Below, in pieces: positions 24,422 through 32,414 of a stretch of 36,084 nucleotides of DNA (the first letter of the stretch is position 1; the number at the start of each line of letters is the position of its first letter). The notes beneath the pieces are model-generated. The model was not told where the DNA came from, ran no database searches, and saw only the letters and a list, made by a program, of their open reading frames with translations. Source of the stretch: an uncultured Flammeovirgaceae bacterium. GTDB lineage: Bacteria; Bacteroidota; Bacteroidia; Cytophagales; Cyclobacteriaceae. The translations under genes and the position numbers were made by a program. Location of the stretch: NCBI GenBank assembly GCA_937883755.1, contig CAKZYA010000041.1, positions 1-36,084 on the forward strand, given 5' to 3'.

Positions 24422-25072
24422 ATGGAAATAAACCTATATAAGCACGAGACCCTACGAGAAGCGGCTTTGTTAGCCATTAATAACACCCAGAGCAGCCCTG
24501 AGCGGCAGCAGCAGTTGCTACTCAAAGGCTTTGGGGCGAGTCAGTTAAGTGCCGGGCAAGACCTGCTAAATATTTACGATGAGAAGGTAGCTACTCAAAT
24601 ACGTTGGCAAAACGAGCAGTGGGCTATCTCGCAGCAAATGAATATAGCGTTGGAGGCCGTAGAGGAGCAATTTAAGCTACACGTGCGGGTTGCCCGTGTA
24701 GCCCTACGGAACAAACCGGAGATACTGCACTCACTAAAGGTCGACCGTTTTTCTACCCGACAGTGGGAGTGTGTGCGGCAAGCCGAGTACTTCTATAATC
24801 AACTCGCAGAGCAAAAGATTAGCCTGAAGGTGTATGAGGTGAGCGACAAAGAATTGAGGCAAGCCCAAACCGATATTGATGAGCTACAGCGACTGAAGGA
24901 AGCCCGGATCGATAGAAAGAGTAAAGCGGAACACAGTACGCAGGAGAAGCAGCAGGCTCAGGAGGCGTTGCGTATTTGGGTGAAAGACTTCCATACCATT
25001 GCTCGCATGGCATTCCGCGAACAACCTCAAGCCTTGGAAGCCTACGGTATTCAGGTGCAGGCAAAGGTGTAA
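24422..25072 (+). CDS. Hypothetical helical protein
   Basis: A 216-residue soluble, almost entirely helical protein rich in Gln, Glu, Ala and Lys, with no signal peptide. Two related helices, VARVALRNKPEILHSLKV (about 90-107) and ARMAFREQPQALEAYGIQV (about 195-213), suggest an internal duplication or helical-bundle pseudo-symmetry, separated by a Gln/Lys-rich coiled-coil-like stretch. I do not recognise a named family. It lies between the 42-bp array and the GGGGG/CCCCC hairpins, so both flanks are repetitive, which fits a gene in a mobile or variable locus. Confidence 0.6.
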   Translation: MEINLYKHETLREAALLAINNTQSSPERQQQLLLKGFGASQLSAGQDLLNIYDEKVATQIRWQNEQWAISQQMNIALEAVEEQFKLHVRVARVALRNKPEILHSLKVDRFSTRQWECVRQAEYFYNQLAEQKISLKVYEVSDKELRQAQTDIDELQRLKEARIDRKSKAEHSTQEKQQAQEALRIWVKDFHTIARMAFREQPQALEAYGIQVQAKV

Positions 25073-25078
25073 AAGCTG

Positions 25079-25205
25079 TAAATCCCCCTGTATCCCCCTT
25101 TACGAAAGGGGGAATTAATACTCGAGGCAACTTTTCCCCCTTTGGAAAAGGGGGAATGGCTCCTCCTTAAAGTACCTTCTCCCTCTTTAGGAAAGGGGAT
25201 TTAAA
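25079..25205. repeat. Three palindromic C/G-tract hairpin repeats
   Basis: Three successive imperfect palindromes are present: TCCCCCTTT-ACG-AAAGGGGGA (25093-25113), CCCCCTTT with AAAGGGGG (25136-25154), and a weaker CCCTCTTT with AAAGGGG (about 25180-25199). Such elements recur between genes in many environmental Bacteroidota and cyanobacterial genomes. They could end transcription from both sides, since the two flanking genes converge here. Confidence 0.8.
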
Positions 25206-25214
25206 CCAAGTTAC

Positions 25215-26183
25215 CTATAACCGATAAATCTCGTCTTTTACGAGTTGCATTAGATCCATATACTTTTCTTCGGCCATGAGGCGGCGGTACTTACTGCGGT
25301 CGAGTTTTTCTACCAGGTTCCAGATAGCTTGGTTCATTTCAGCGTGCTGGGTGAAGAAGCCGACCATATCAAAAATACGGGGCGAAGCATCAGCAGTGAA
25401 GTATTTGTCGTACTCGTATTCTTTAGCGTAAAACAGAAACTCTACCGTATGTAGGAAGTTACGCGAACCGCCTACCAAATCCCAGTCAAAATTCCAGTCG
25501 TTATCATTGGTATGCAGGTAGAAGTCGATACCCGATTCGGCACAGAGTCCGAGTACCTGAGCGGGGTTTTCTTTGGCGAGTAATGAGTGCCCAAAGTCAA
25601 TGGTGACTCCCGTAGCGGCATTCTGCACCTCTTTGAGTAGTACAATCGTTTTGGCGCAGGAGTCTACGTGGCAGTTCACCCGGGTCTCGTTGATTTTGTA
25701 CTCAATAAATAGGGGTATCTCCGGTAGGTAATCCGTCGCTTCGGCTACCGATTCAATCATGTTTCGCCAGGCTTTGGGGTAATCTACCTGAAAGAGATTG
25801 TCGAAGCCATCCGATAATGGGCAGCAGGTAACTAGCGGGGCACCTACCGCTTTAGCGTAGTCTTTAGCTTTCCTAATTACTTCAATGGCTCCCTTTCGCA
25901 AATCCTCCTGCGGGCGAGAAAGGGCACCGGGCACCCACTTTGTTTCTTTTTTGATATTGGCGTTGATCGCAGCAAAGGATAACTCCAATTCGTCCATCAG
26001 AGCTTTCGTTTCCTGGGGATCGCCCGTTTCGTAGGGGTACACCACTTCTACCCCAGTCACACCAGGAATGGTTTGTACCATTCGCAGGCGTTCTTCCAGA
26101 TTGGTAGGCTGTTGGTATTCAGAGAAGCGATCCTGGGTTTTTCCCAGAAAGGCGGTGATGATGCTTTGTTTCATGATTGACAT
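25215..26183 (-). CDS. Sugar phosphate isomerase/epimerase-like TIM barrel protein
   Basis: A 322-residue member of the xylose-isomerase-like TIM barrel (AP endonuclease 2) superfamily, which includes sugar isomerases and epimerases such as D-tagatose 3-epimerase. Strand-end residues that look like metal ligands are E in IPLFIEYKINE, D and H in GVTIDFGHSL, and H in FYLHTNDND. The active site is therefore likely complete. It is the last gene of the leftward sugar arm, separated from the lyxose-isomerase-like gene by 234 bases holding a folded repeat, so it may have its own promoter. A second in-frame Met at residue 4 (26174) is possible. The substrate is unknown. Confidence 0.82.
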   Translation of the reverse strand: MSIMKQSIITAFLGKTQDRFSEYQQPTNLEERLRMVQTIPGVTGVEVVYPYETGDPQETKALMDELELSFAAINANIKKETKWVPGALSRPQEDLRKGAIEVIRKAKDYAKAVGAPLVTCCPLSDGFDNLFQVDYPKAWRNMIESVAEATDYLPEIPLFIEYKINETRVNCHVDSCAKTIVLLKEVQNAATGVTIDFGHSLLAKENPAQVLGLCAESGIDFYLHTNDNDWNFDWDLVGGSRNFLHTVEFLFYAKEYEYDKYFTADASPRIFDMVGFFTQHAEMNQAIWNLVEKLDRSKYRRLMAEEKYMDLMQLVKDEIYRL

Positions 26184-26269
26184 AAGGTGACTTTTAAATG
26201 TATTGCAGTTCGCTTATTGTTTAGGTTAAAATACTATTCCACATTGAGTGTCAGTTGAGGTGTTCATTT

Positions 26270-26369
26270 CTTTCTTGATAAAGAAACGAACAGCGCGGCT
26301 GCCGCCAAAGAAATCAAGAAAGTTCAATGCTTCCTCGCTAGGAGCTTACGCACACCCCGCTGAACTTTC
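26270..26369. repeat. Intergenic element with two overlapping inverted repeats
   Basis: CTTTCTTGAT (26270-26279) pairs exactly with ATCAAGAAAG (26313-26322). GAAAGTTCA (26318-26326) pairs exactly with TGAACTTTC (26361-26369). The right arm of the first overlaps the left arm of the second by five bases, so the two hairpins exclude each other. I recall similar sequences as dispersed intergenic repeats in Cytophagales, which is not verified here. Confidence 0.75.
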
Positions 26370-26417
26370 GGGTCAACGCACCGTATTGGAAAACGCGTAC
26401 AGAGATTATAGATTTGA

Positions 26418-26960
26418 TTAGTCAACAATCTTTGTCTCACGCACAATATTGGGGTCAGAGAACTGATCTAGGGTGTCGCGTACCTTAGTGGAGAAGGAGT
26501 ACATAACGGCACCCTTCGCTCCGGCTTGAAACCAGTGTTTAGTACCGGGAGGAAGGATCAATTGGTCGCCAGGTTTCATATCTACCTCGTGGCGCATGGT
26601 GTAGTAATCACCCTTTCCGTCTATAATAAAGCCTTTGTCCAAAGTGTCGTCGCCAGGAATATAGAAATATAGATCGCCCCACAGTGCTCGGATTATCTCC
26701 TCCTTACCCGGATCATCTCCTACTGACGGATGCCAGTGTTCGGGTTCAGTTTGATTAGGAAACAGTACCAATATCTTTCCGGCGATACGGTCGGTTTCAA
26801 ACATGGTCAGGATTTGTATGCCCTCCTGCTCAAGTTGGCTCAATCCAAAATCAGCCGCGGCAATACTTTGCTTTTCCTCTTCGGTAATGTACAGTCCGGC
26901 TTGCTCAATTAAGTGAGCGGCGCGTTCCTGGGCACCTATTAGTTCTTGCTTAGTAATCAT
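26418..26960 (-). CDS. D-lyxose isomerase-like cupin
   Basis: A 180-residue cupin matching the D-lyxose ketol-isomerase family, which interconverts D-lyxose with D-xylulose and D-mannose with D-fructose. Metal ligands are H75 and H77 in EPEHWHPS, E88 in GKEEIIRALWG and H142 in LPPGTKHWFQAG. The C-terminal STKVRDTLDQFSDPNIVR is also family-typical. It starts one base after the MFS transporter stop, so it is translationally coupled and shares its promoter. Together with the transporter and GntR regulator, it points to use of an aldose or related acid as carbon source. Confidence 0.88.
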   Translation of the reverse strand: MITKQELIGAQERAAHLIEQAGLYITEEEKQSIAAADFGLSQLEQEGIQILTMFETDRIAGKILVLFPNQTEPEHWHPSVGDDPGKEEIIRALWGDLYFYIPGDDTLDKGFIIDGKGDYYTMRHEVDMKPGDQLILPPGTKHWFQAGAKGAVMYSFSTKVRDTLDQFSDPNIVRETKIVD

Positions 26961-26961
26961 A

Positions 26962-28233
26962 TCAGTCAGATGAATGTAGTTCTAAAGGTTGATCGGAGCG
27001 AATGACCCACCATATCGGAATAGCTAGTAGGTTGAGGACGGCGGTTACATAAAAGAAGGTGACATCAGAGCCAGTGAGCGACATCAGGTAGGGAAACGCT
27101 AACGCTGTTACGAACGACCCCAGATTACCTGCCATGTTCATGGTACCCGATACTGCGCCCGAGTGCTCACGACCCACATCAACGCAAGCCGACCAGGACG
27201 GGCTCAATGTCATGTCCGCTCCGAACACTGCTAGTGAAATAAAGATAATCGCTCCCAGTACATCTTCCATGTACACACTGGCTAGTACGCCAATAGCCGC
27301 CAGAGCAAACCCAATAATCGCGGGTAACTTACGCGATAGTGACCATTTACCGCGTCGGTATATCACATCTACCAACCAGCCCGAAAACCAATTACCTAAC
27401 GCCCCAAAGATCAAGGGTGCTGATGAGTAGAATCCTGCCTCAATCGCTTCCAGATTATACTTTACTTTCAGGTGGGGAAACAGCCAGGTAAGGCAGAAGA
27501 AAAAGGTGAAATTGCTACAAAAGTACTGCCCCATTAGCAGCCACATTCCTTTTGATTGAAACAGCTTGCTAAATGAGATAGTCGATTGCGTAGTTTGCTT
27601 TGCACCAGTATGCTCCTCAATGAATTTCTGCTCTTGCTCTGACACTGCCGCGTGCTCCGCCGGATCATCGCGGAACCAAGCGTACCAGATCACCGCCCAC
27701 AATATGCCAATCACTCCTAAAATGGCGAAGCTCATTCGCCAACCTACCTGACTGATGAGCCAAGCGGCTCCTGGTAAGGCAATGGCTGCTCCGATGCGCC
27801 CGCCCGAAAAATTAATTCCGTTAACAATACCCCGCTCTCCTACCGGAACCCAGCGAAATACCGCTCGGGCAATACCTGGGAAAGCTCCGGCTTCACCCAC
27901 CCCAAAAAGAAAGCGGACAACCAGTAGTAAAAAGAAATTCCAGACTGCTCCGGTCAAGGCTGTAAATATCGACCAGATGCTTACTACCAGCGTAAGAATA
28001 CGACGAGCTCCGAAGCGATCGGCTAAAAGTCCGGCGGGAGTTTGAAATAGGGCGTAGCCCAGCGCAAAAATAGAAAGCACCCAGCCCATCTGTTTATCGT
28101 TGAGGGAAAGATCAGCACTGACTGGGTCTTTCGCTACGGAGATTAGAATACGATCAAACAACACAATCATTGCCAAAATAAACGTTGCCCCCACCATCTG
28201 GTACCGTACCGGAAAAATTGTTTTGCGAGGCAT
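26962..28233 (-). CDS. MFS transporter, ACS-family (hexuronate/aldonate type)
   Basis: A 423-residue inner-membrane transporter with 12 predicted helices, of the anion:cation symporter group that includes ExuT, GarP and DgoT. Signatures are the loop GLLADRFGARRIL after helix 2, RFLFGVGEAGAFPGIARAVFRWVP in helix 4, GERGIVNGINFSGGRIGAAIALP, and WSACVDVGREHSGAVSGTMNMAGNLGS in the second half. The ATG at 28233 is chosen. A TTG 18 bases upstream lies inside the gntR-like gene. The gap to the regulator's TAG is one base (TAGCATG), so the genes are coupled. A sugar acid substrate is likely from family membership. Confidence 0.88.
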   Translation of the reverse strand: MPRKTIFPVRYQMVGATFILAMIVLFDRILISVAKDPVSADLSLNDKQMGWVLSIFALGYALFQTPAGLLADRFGARRILTLVVSIWSIFTALTGAVWNFFLLLVVRFLFGVGEAGAFPGIARAVFRWVPVGERGIVNGINFSGGRIGAAIALPGAAWLISQVGWRMSFAILGVIGILWAVIWYAWFRDDPAEHAAVSEQEQKFIEEHTGAKQTTQSTISFSKLFQSKGMWLLMGQYFCSNFTFFFCLTWLFPHLKVKYNLEAIEAGFYSSAPLIFGALGNWFSGWLVDVIYRRGKWSLSRKLPAIIGFALAAIGVLASVYMEDVLGAIIFISLAVFGADMTLSPSWSACVDVGREHSGAVSGTMNMAGNLGSFVTALAFPYLMSLTGSDVTFFYVTAVLNLLAIPIWWVIRSDQPLELHSSD

Positions 28234-28234
28234 G

Positions 28235-28858
28235 CTAAGGTTGTTCGGCAATAAGTTTCTGGGAATGGATAAGATGCTTTTTCATGAGCAGCTCAGCCTG
28301 ATCAGCATCACGGGCAGTCATTGCTTCAATAATGGCCAAGTGTTCAGGTAGTGTTTCTTCCGGGGGGCGCACTAGGCCAATTCGGTCGATATAAATAAGT
28401 AGATTACTCTGTTGGAAAAGCTTGCGTAGAAAATTATTTCCGCACTGGCGGATGATAGTATCGTGGAATTTTATGTCATTGGTAAGGTACTCTCGGAGAA
28501 CGATAGGCTCAGTACGATCTGCAAAAGGCATAAATAAGTTGGATAACTTCTTGATCGCAGCGGGACGAGCCCGTTGGGTAAACAGGCGAACGGCCATGCA
28601 CTCCAATGCAATTCGGCAATCGTAAATCTCAATGATCTCTTCGTTGGAAAAGTACCGTACAATCACCCCCCGGCGGGGGATAGACTCAACCAAATGCTCG
28701 GCCTCAAGCATTTGCAAGGCACTTCGTAATGGTGTTCGACTAATACCTAGCTCATCGGCCAACTTGTTCTGCACAATCTTTTGACCGGGCGTTAGTTCAT
28801 GTGACAGAATCATTTGTTTTACCTTCTGATAGGCAGCCCTTTCTAGCCCGTCTGACAT
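28235..28858 (-). CDS. GntR-family transcriptional regulator, FadR/FCD subfamily
   Basis: A 207-residue DNA-binding regulator. The winged helix (about 1-70) has KVKQMILSHELTPGQKIVQNKLADELGISRTPLRSALQMLEAEHLV, the typical GntR signature. The FCD effector domain (about 80-205) has YDCRIALECMAVRL, NDIKFHDTIIRQCGN, EHLAIIEAMTARDADQAELLMKKHL, with Asp and His residues placed for metal and carboxylate effector binding. The ATG at 28858 is chosen. A GTG at 28870 in the same frame would add four residues. It is autogenously placed: a perfect palindrome overlies its promoter. It heads the operon MFS transporter, lyxose isomerase-like gene, and possibly the TIM barrel gene. Confidence 0.92.
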   Translation of the reverse strand: MSDGLERAAYQKVKQMILSHELTPGQKIVQNKLADELGISRTPLRSALQMLEAEHLVESIPRRGVIVRYFSNEEIIEIYDCRIALECMAVRLFTQRARPAAIKKLSNLFMPFADRTEPIVLREYLTNDIKFHDTIIRQCGNNFLRKLFQQSNLLIYIDRIGLVRPPEETLPEHLAIIEAMTARDADQAELLMKKHLIHSQKLIAEQP

Positions 28859-28918
28859 TATTTTTTTCACCCTATGACTGTTTGGTATTTAGCGTTTAGA
28901 AAATAAAAATACTGAGAT

Positions 28919-28937
28919 TTTGTATACAGTATACAAA
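28919..28937. promoter_or_regulatory. GntR operator palindrome, site 1
   Basis: TTTGTATAC-A-GTATACAAA is a perfect 9-1-9 palindrome. It overlaps the last four bases of the -7 element of the gntR-like promoter and covers its likely start site, which is where an autorepressor would bind. TTGTATAC half sites fit the FCD-type GntR operator pattern. Confidence 0.8.
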
Positions 28938-28963
28938 TTTAGTAGTATTACGTGGTTTTCAAA
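28934..28963 (-). promoter_or_regulatory. Promoter of the gntR-like operon
   Basis: Read on the minus strand, TTTG (28963-28960) and TAAATTTG (28941-28934) are separated by 18 bases, a close match to the Bacteroidota TTTG/N17-23/TAnnTTTG consensus. The predicted start near 28928 leaves a leader of about 60-70 bases before the gene. Confidence 0.7.
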
Positions 28964-29078
28964 AAATTCCCTCTTTTTTAGCCACAAAAGAAATAGCTAA
29001 TTTTTTGGATATAAAAACTAAAAATTAGATAAGTTTACTTGCAACTTTTCTTGATTTATATGTGATCAAGTGAAAGAA

Positions 29079-29093
29079 TTGTATACAGTACAA
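29079..29093. promoter_or_regulatory. GntR operator-like palindrome, site 2, upstream of susC
   Basis: TTGTATACAGTACAA carries the same left half (TTGTATAC) as site 1 and a right half shortened by two bases, giving TTGTA-N5-TACAA. It lies about 60 bases before the likely susC -7 box, facing the rightward arm, and may let one regulator control both arms. Confidence 0.65.
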
Positions 29094-29146
29094 CCTCACT
29101 ACTCAATCGATACGACATTAACGGAAGTAATAGTATCTAGGACTTA

Positions 29147-29154
29147 TATTTTTG
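29147..29154 (+). promoter_or_regulatory. -7 element of the susC promoter
   Basis: TATTTTTG matches TAnnTTTG exactly, 34 bases before the susC ATG at 29188. No TTTG box is seen at 17-23 bases upstream, so an activator may be needed. The TTG at 29152 is part of this element and is not a start codon. Confidence 0.45.
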
Positions 29155-29187
29155 GCCTTTATAATTCTCAACTTTAAAAAATGTAGC

Positions 29188-32100
29188 ATGAAAACATCCA
29201 CTCTATGTTGTTGGGGGGATATCCCCTTACGAAATTTTTTCGCTAGACTTTTTTCTCTGCTGATTGTGCTCTCTGCTTGTTCATTTTCTAACGATTTACT
29301 GGCTCAAAACCAGACAGTATCGGGTACGGTGACCGCCGATGAAGAGGGTCCTCTTCCCGGGGTTAACATTCTGGTAAAAGGTACTAGTACCGGTACGGTG
29401 ACCGACATTGAAGGTAATTACCGCATCAATATTACTACCGAAGATGCAGTATTAGTCTTCTCAGCGGTAGGTTACGAAACTGAAGAAGTGAATGTAGGAA
29501 GCCAATCCACTATCAATATTTTAATGCTTCCCGACATTCAGTCATTGAGTGAAGTAGTAGTGGTTGGATACGGTAACCAGGAACGGGCAAAAGTTAGTTC
29601 AGCCATCTCCAGTGTAAGTGGCGAAGAGATCGCTGATTTGCCAGTGGCTACCCCTGAGCAGGCGTTGCAAGGCCGAGTTCCTGGGATTAATATCTCGGGT
29701 TCAGGAGCTCCAGGACGAGCAGCTAATATTCGTATCCGGGGTATTGGTTCTACCCGAAATGCTGATCCTCTCATTGTAATTGATGGGGTACCAGTAGGGC
29801 AAGGCAGGTTACGAGACGTACACCCTAACAATATTGGTAGCATCAGTGTATTGAAGGATGCCGCTAGTAGCGCTATCTACGGTTCCCGGGCTGGAAACGG
29901 GGTAATCATCTTAACTACTAAAGACGGAGAGGCCGGACCACCTAAGTTCTCCTTCCAAAGCTACTACGGAGTGCAGGATGTTCCACGTCGTTATGACCTG
30001 CTAAATGCCCAGCAGTATTTAGGTTTTGGTCGAGAGTATACTGCTGGGGATACCCCCGCTCGCTTTAACGATTTAGGTGAAGAATTTACTGGGGTAGATA
30101 CTGATTGGCAAGATGCCGTGTTACCAGCTGGCCCCATTCAGGATTACTATTTACGTGCTTCGGGAGGTAATGAAACTTTTAAGTACAATTTAGGAGGAGG
30201 TTACTTTAGCCAAGATGGAGCTATCGTTAATACCTACTTCAGAAGAATGTCGTTCAACATCAACACCTCCGCTGATTTGAACCGCTTGAAAATTGGACAA
30301 TCATTGATAGCAGCCCGAACAGTAAACAACGACGAGAACGGGGTATCCATCCGACGATCAATTCAGATGATGCCTTATATTCCAGTGCGGTACGAAGAAC
30401 GATTCTCTGAAGGACGCAAGGGTGGGTTTCGTGGCCCGGATGGTCCCGAAGGATCTGATCCGTTCCAACCCGTATTATTCAACGAGTTAATTGAGGATGA
30501 AGAAATTAGTTGGAACCTCTTCGGTACGGTCTTCGCCGAATATGAATTGTTCGACGGCTTCTCGTACCGTTTTCAAGCTGGTGCCGACTATCGTAATCGC
30601 AATCAGCAAATATACGAACCTACGTATAATGCTGGAGGGGTTCAGTTTAACGTGAACCCATTCCCTAGTTTGGAAAAACGAAACATATACGATATTTCCA
30701 CAATTATCACCCATCAATTGAATTATACCAAATCGTTTGGTAATCACAACTTTGATGTTGTAGCGGGTTATGAGCGTCAGATTACAGAAGGAGAAAATGT
30801 TTTTGCCCGATCAGACTCTTTAAATAATGAGAATGTACGGAATATTGGCAATTCGTTACCTAGATTTCAATTTGGTGGTTCTACTGCCTACCAACTGGGT
30901 ATTGAGTCATTATTCGGTCGCCTAAATTACGACTACCTCGGTAGGTATCTACTTACGCTGTCTATGCGCCGGGATCGAGCCTCAGTTTTCGGCCCAGATG
31001 TAAATGTTGGGGTGTTTCCCGCTGTTTCGGCAGCTTGGCGTATCAGTGATGAGCCTTTCTTCGATGGGCTAAATACGGTTGTTTCCGACTTAAAATTACG
31101 GGGTAGTTGGGGTGTTAACGGAAACACTTCTATTGATGCTTATGGTTGGGATCCTACCGTATTTAGTAATATCAACTATGCTTTTGATGATGTTATCAAT
31201 AGTGGACTGACCGTTAATGAGTTGTTCAACCGCAACATCGCTTGGGAAGAGGTACGGAAGATTAATATTGGTTTAGATGCTGAGTTATTAGAAGGAAAAG
31301 TAAATTTCATTTTTGAATATTTTAATAATCGGGTGAATGATCTGGTTATTGAGGTTCCGGTATCGCCATCGGCTGGTATTGACGAGCTGCCTCTGGCGAA
31401 TATCGGGGATATTCAGAATAGTGGGTTTGAATTTGGAGCTGGCTTCTTCGAAAAAACGGGCGACGTAAAATGGTCGGTACAAGGTAACTTTGGCTATGTG
31501 GAAAATGAGGTAAAATCGCTAGGTTTCAATGAGACTTCAACCATTGCCGGTCCAAATTTCCAGAACACGGGTGAACCTACTACTTTCGCGCAGCAAGGTG
31601 AGCCAGTGGGTTACTTCTTTGGTTACAAGGTAGACCGAATTTATCAGGATCAGACTGAGATTGATGCGGATAATGAGATGGCCGAATCAATGGGGCACGA
31701 TGCTTATCAGTTTAATGCTACTTCCCCTGGTGATATCCGCTTTCAGGATTTGAATGGTGATGGTACTATTACTGGTGAAGACCGAACTAATATTGGACAT
31801 TACCTTCCTCCTATCAACTATGGCTTAGTAGGCTCAGTGGAGTACAAGGGAATTGATTTGGGAATTACCTTCCAAGGTGTTGCGGGTAATGAAGTGTTGA
31901 ACGCCAACCGCTTCTATACTGAAGGGATGACTCGCCTGTTTAATATGGGAACCGACGTACTCGATGCCTGGACTCCTCAGAACACTGATACTGATATTCC
32001 TCGGGCTGTTATCACTGACCCTAACCGGAACGCCCGTATCTCGGATCGATTTATTGAGGATGGCTCCTTCCTACGAGTAAAGTTCTTATCACTAGGGTAT

Positions 32101-32322
32101 TCGCTTCCCGAATCACTACTGTCTACTTTCGCCAACGGTGCACTTTCTAAAGTGAGAGTGTACTTCACTAGCTCTAACCTGTTAACTATCACTGGTTACT
32201 CAGGTTACGATCCCGACGTACAAGGCCGCCCTAGTAATGATGCATTGTTCCGAGCAGGAATAGATGATAGTAATGTTCCGCAGATGCGTAGTTTCATCGC
32301 TGGACTACAAATTGAATTCTAG
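29188..32322 (+). CDS. SusC/RagA-family TonB-dependent outer-membrane transporter
   Basis: A 1044-residue outer-membrane receptor that imports oligosaccharides or other nutrients with its SusD partner, powered by TonB. A signal peptide (residues 1-40, ending LLAQ) is followed by a carboxypeptidase-regulatory-like domain (about 42-125; GPLPGVNILVKGTSTGTVTDIEGNY), the plug (about 130-245; VVVGYGNQERAK, IRIRGIGS, PLIVIDGVPV, SVLKDAASSAIYGSRAGNGVIIITT-like signature) and a long beta barrel ending at FIAGLQIEF with a terminal aromatic residue. The ATG at 29188 is chosen. It is followed by susD after 92 bases and preceded by an operator-like site. Confidence 0.95.
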   Translation: MKTSTLCCWGDIPLRNFFARLFSLLIVLSACSFSNDLLAQNQTVSGTVTADEEGPLPGVNILVKGTSTGTVTDIEGNYRINITTEDAVLVFSAVGYETEEVNVGSQSTINILMLPDIQSLSEVVVVGYGNQERAKVSSAISSVSGEEIADLPVATPEQALQGRVPGINISGSGAPGRAANIRIRGIGSTRNADPLIVIDGVPVGQGRLRDVHPNNIGSISVLKDAASSAIYGSRAGNGVIILTTKDGEAGPPKFSFQSYYGVQDVPRRYDLLNAQQYLGFGREYTAGDTPARFNDLGEEFTGVDTDWQDAVLPAGPIQDYYLRASGGNETFKYNLGGGYFSQDGAIVNTYFRRMSFNINTSADLNRLKIGQSLIAARTVNNDENGVSIRRSIQMMPYIPVRYEERFSEGRKGGFRGPDGPEGSDPFQPVLFNELIEDEEISWNLFGTVFAEYELFDGFSYRFQAGADYRNRNQQIYEPTYNAGGVQFNVNPFPSLEKRNIYDISTIITHQLNYTKSFGNHNFDVVAGYERQITEGENVFARSDSLNNENVRNIGNSLPRFQFGGSTAYQLGIESLFGRLNYDYLGRYLLTLSMRRDRASVFGPDVNVGVFPAVSAAWRISDEPFFDGLNTVVSDLKLRGSWGVNGNTSIDAYGWDPTVFSNINYAFDDVINSGLTVNELFNRNIAWEEVRKINIGLDAELLEGKVNFIFEYFNNRVNDLVIEVPVSPSAGIDELPLANIGDIQNSGFEFGAGFFEKTGDVKWSVQGNFGYVENEVKSLGFNETSTIAGPNFQNTGEPTTFAQQGEPVGYFFGYKVDRIYQDQTEIDADNEMAESMGHDAYQFNATSPGDIRFQDLNGDGTITGEDRTNIGHYLPPINYGLVGSVEYKGIDLGITFQGVAGNEVLNANRFYTEGMTRLFNMGTDVLDAWTPQNTDTDIPRAVITDPNRNARISDRFIEDGSFLRVKFLSLGYSLPESLLSTFANGALSKVRVYFTSSNLLTITGYSGYDPDVQGRPSNDALFRAGIDDSNVPQMRSFIAGLQIEF

Positions 32323-32414
32323 TCTTGACCTCAAACTATTATAAGTGACCGTATGTTATTAGGAACTAACGGTTACTACTAAAAATTTAATTTATAAATA
32401 TAATATTGGAGAAA

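Noticed and set aside
24976-25170. Small gene through the C/G-tract hairpins
   Set aside because: It is an out-of-frame shadow of the helical protein gene extended through palindromic repeats.
27134-28045. Plus-strand reading frames opposite the MFS transporter
   Set aside because: They are antisense shadows of a clear membrane-transporter gene and have no family features.
29152-29187. TTG start of susC giving 12 extra residues
   Set aside because: The TTG is part of the TATTTTTG promoter element. The ATG at 29188 is followed directly by a normal signal peptide.
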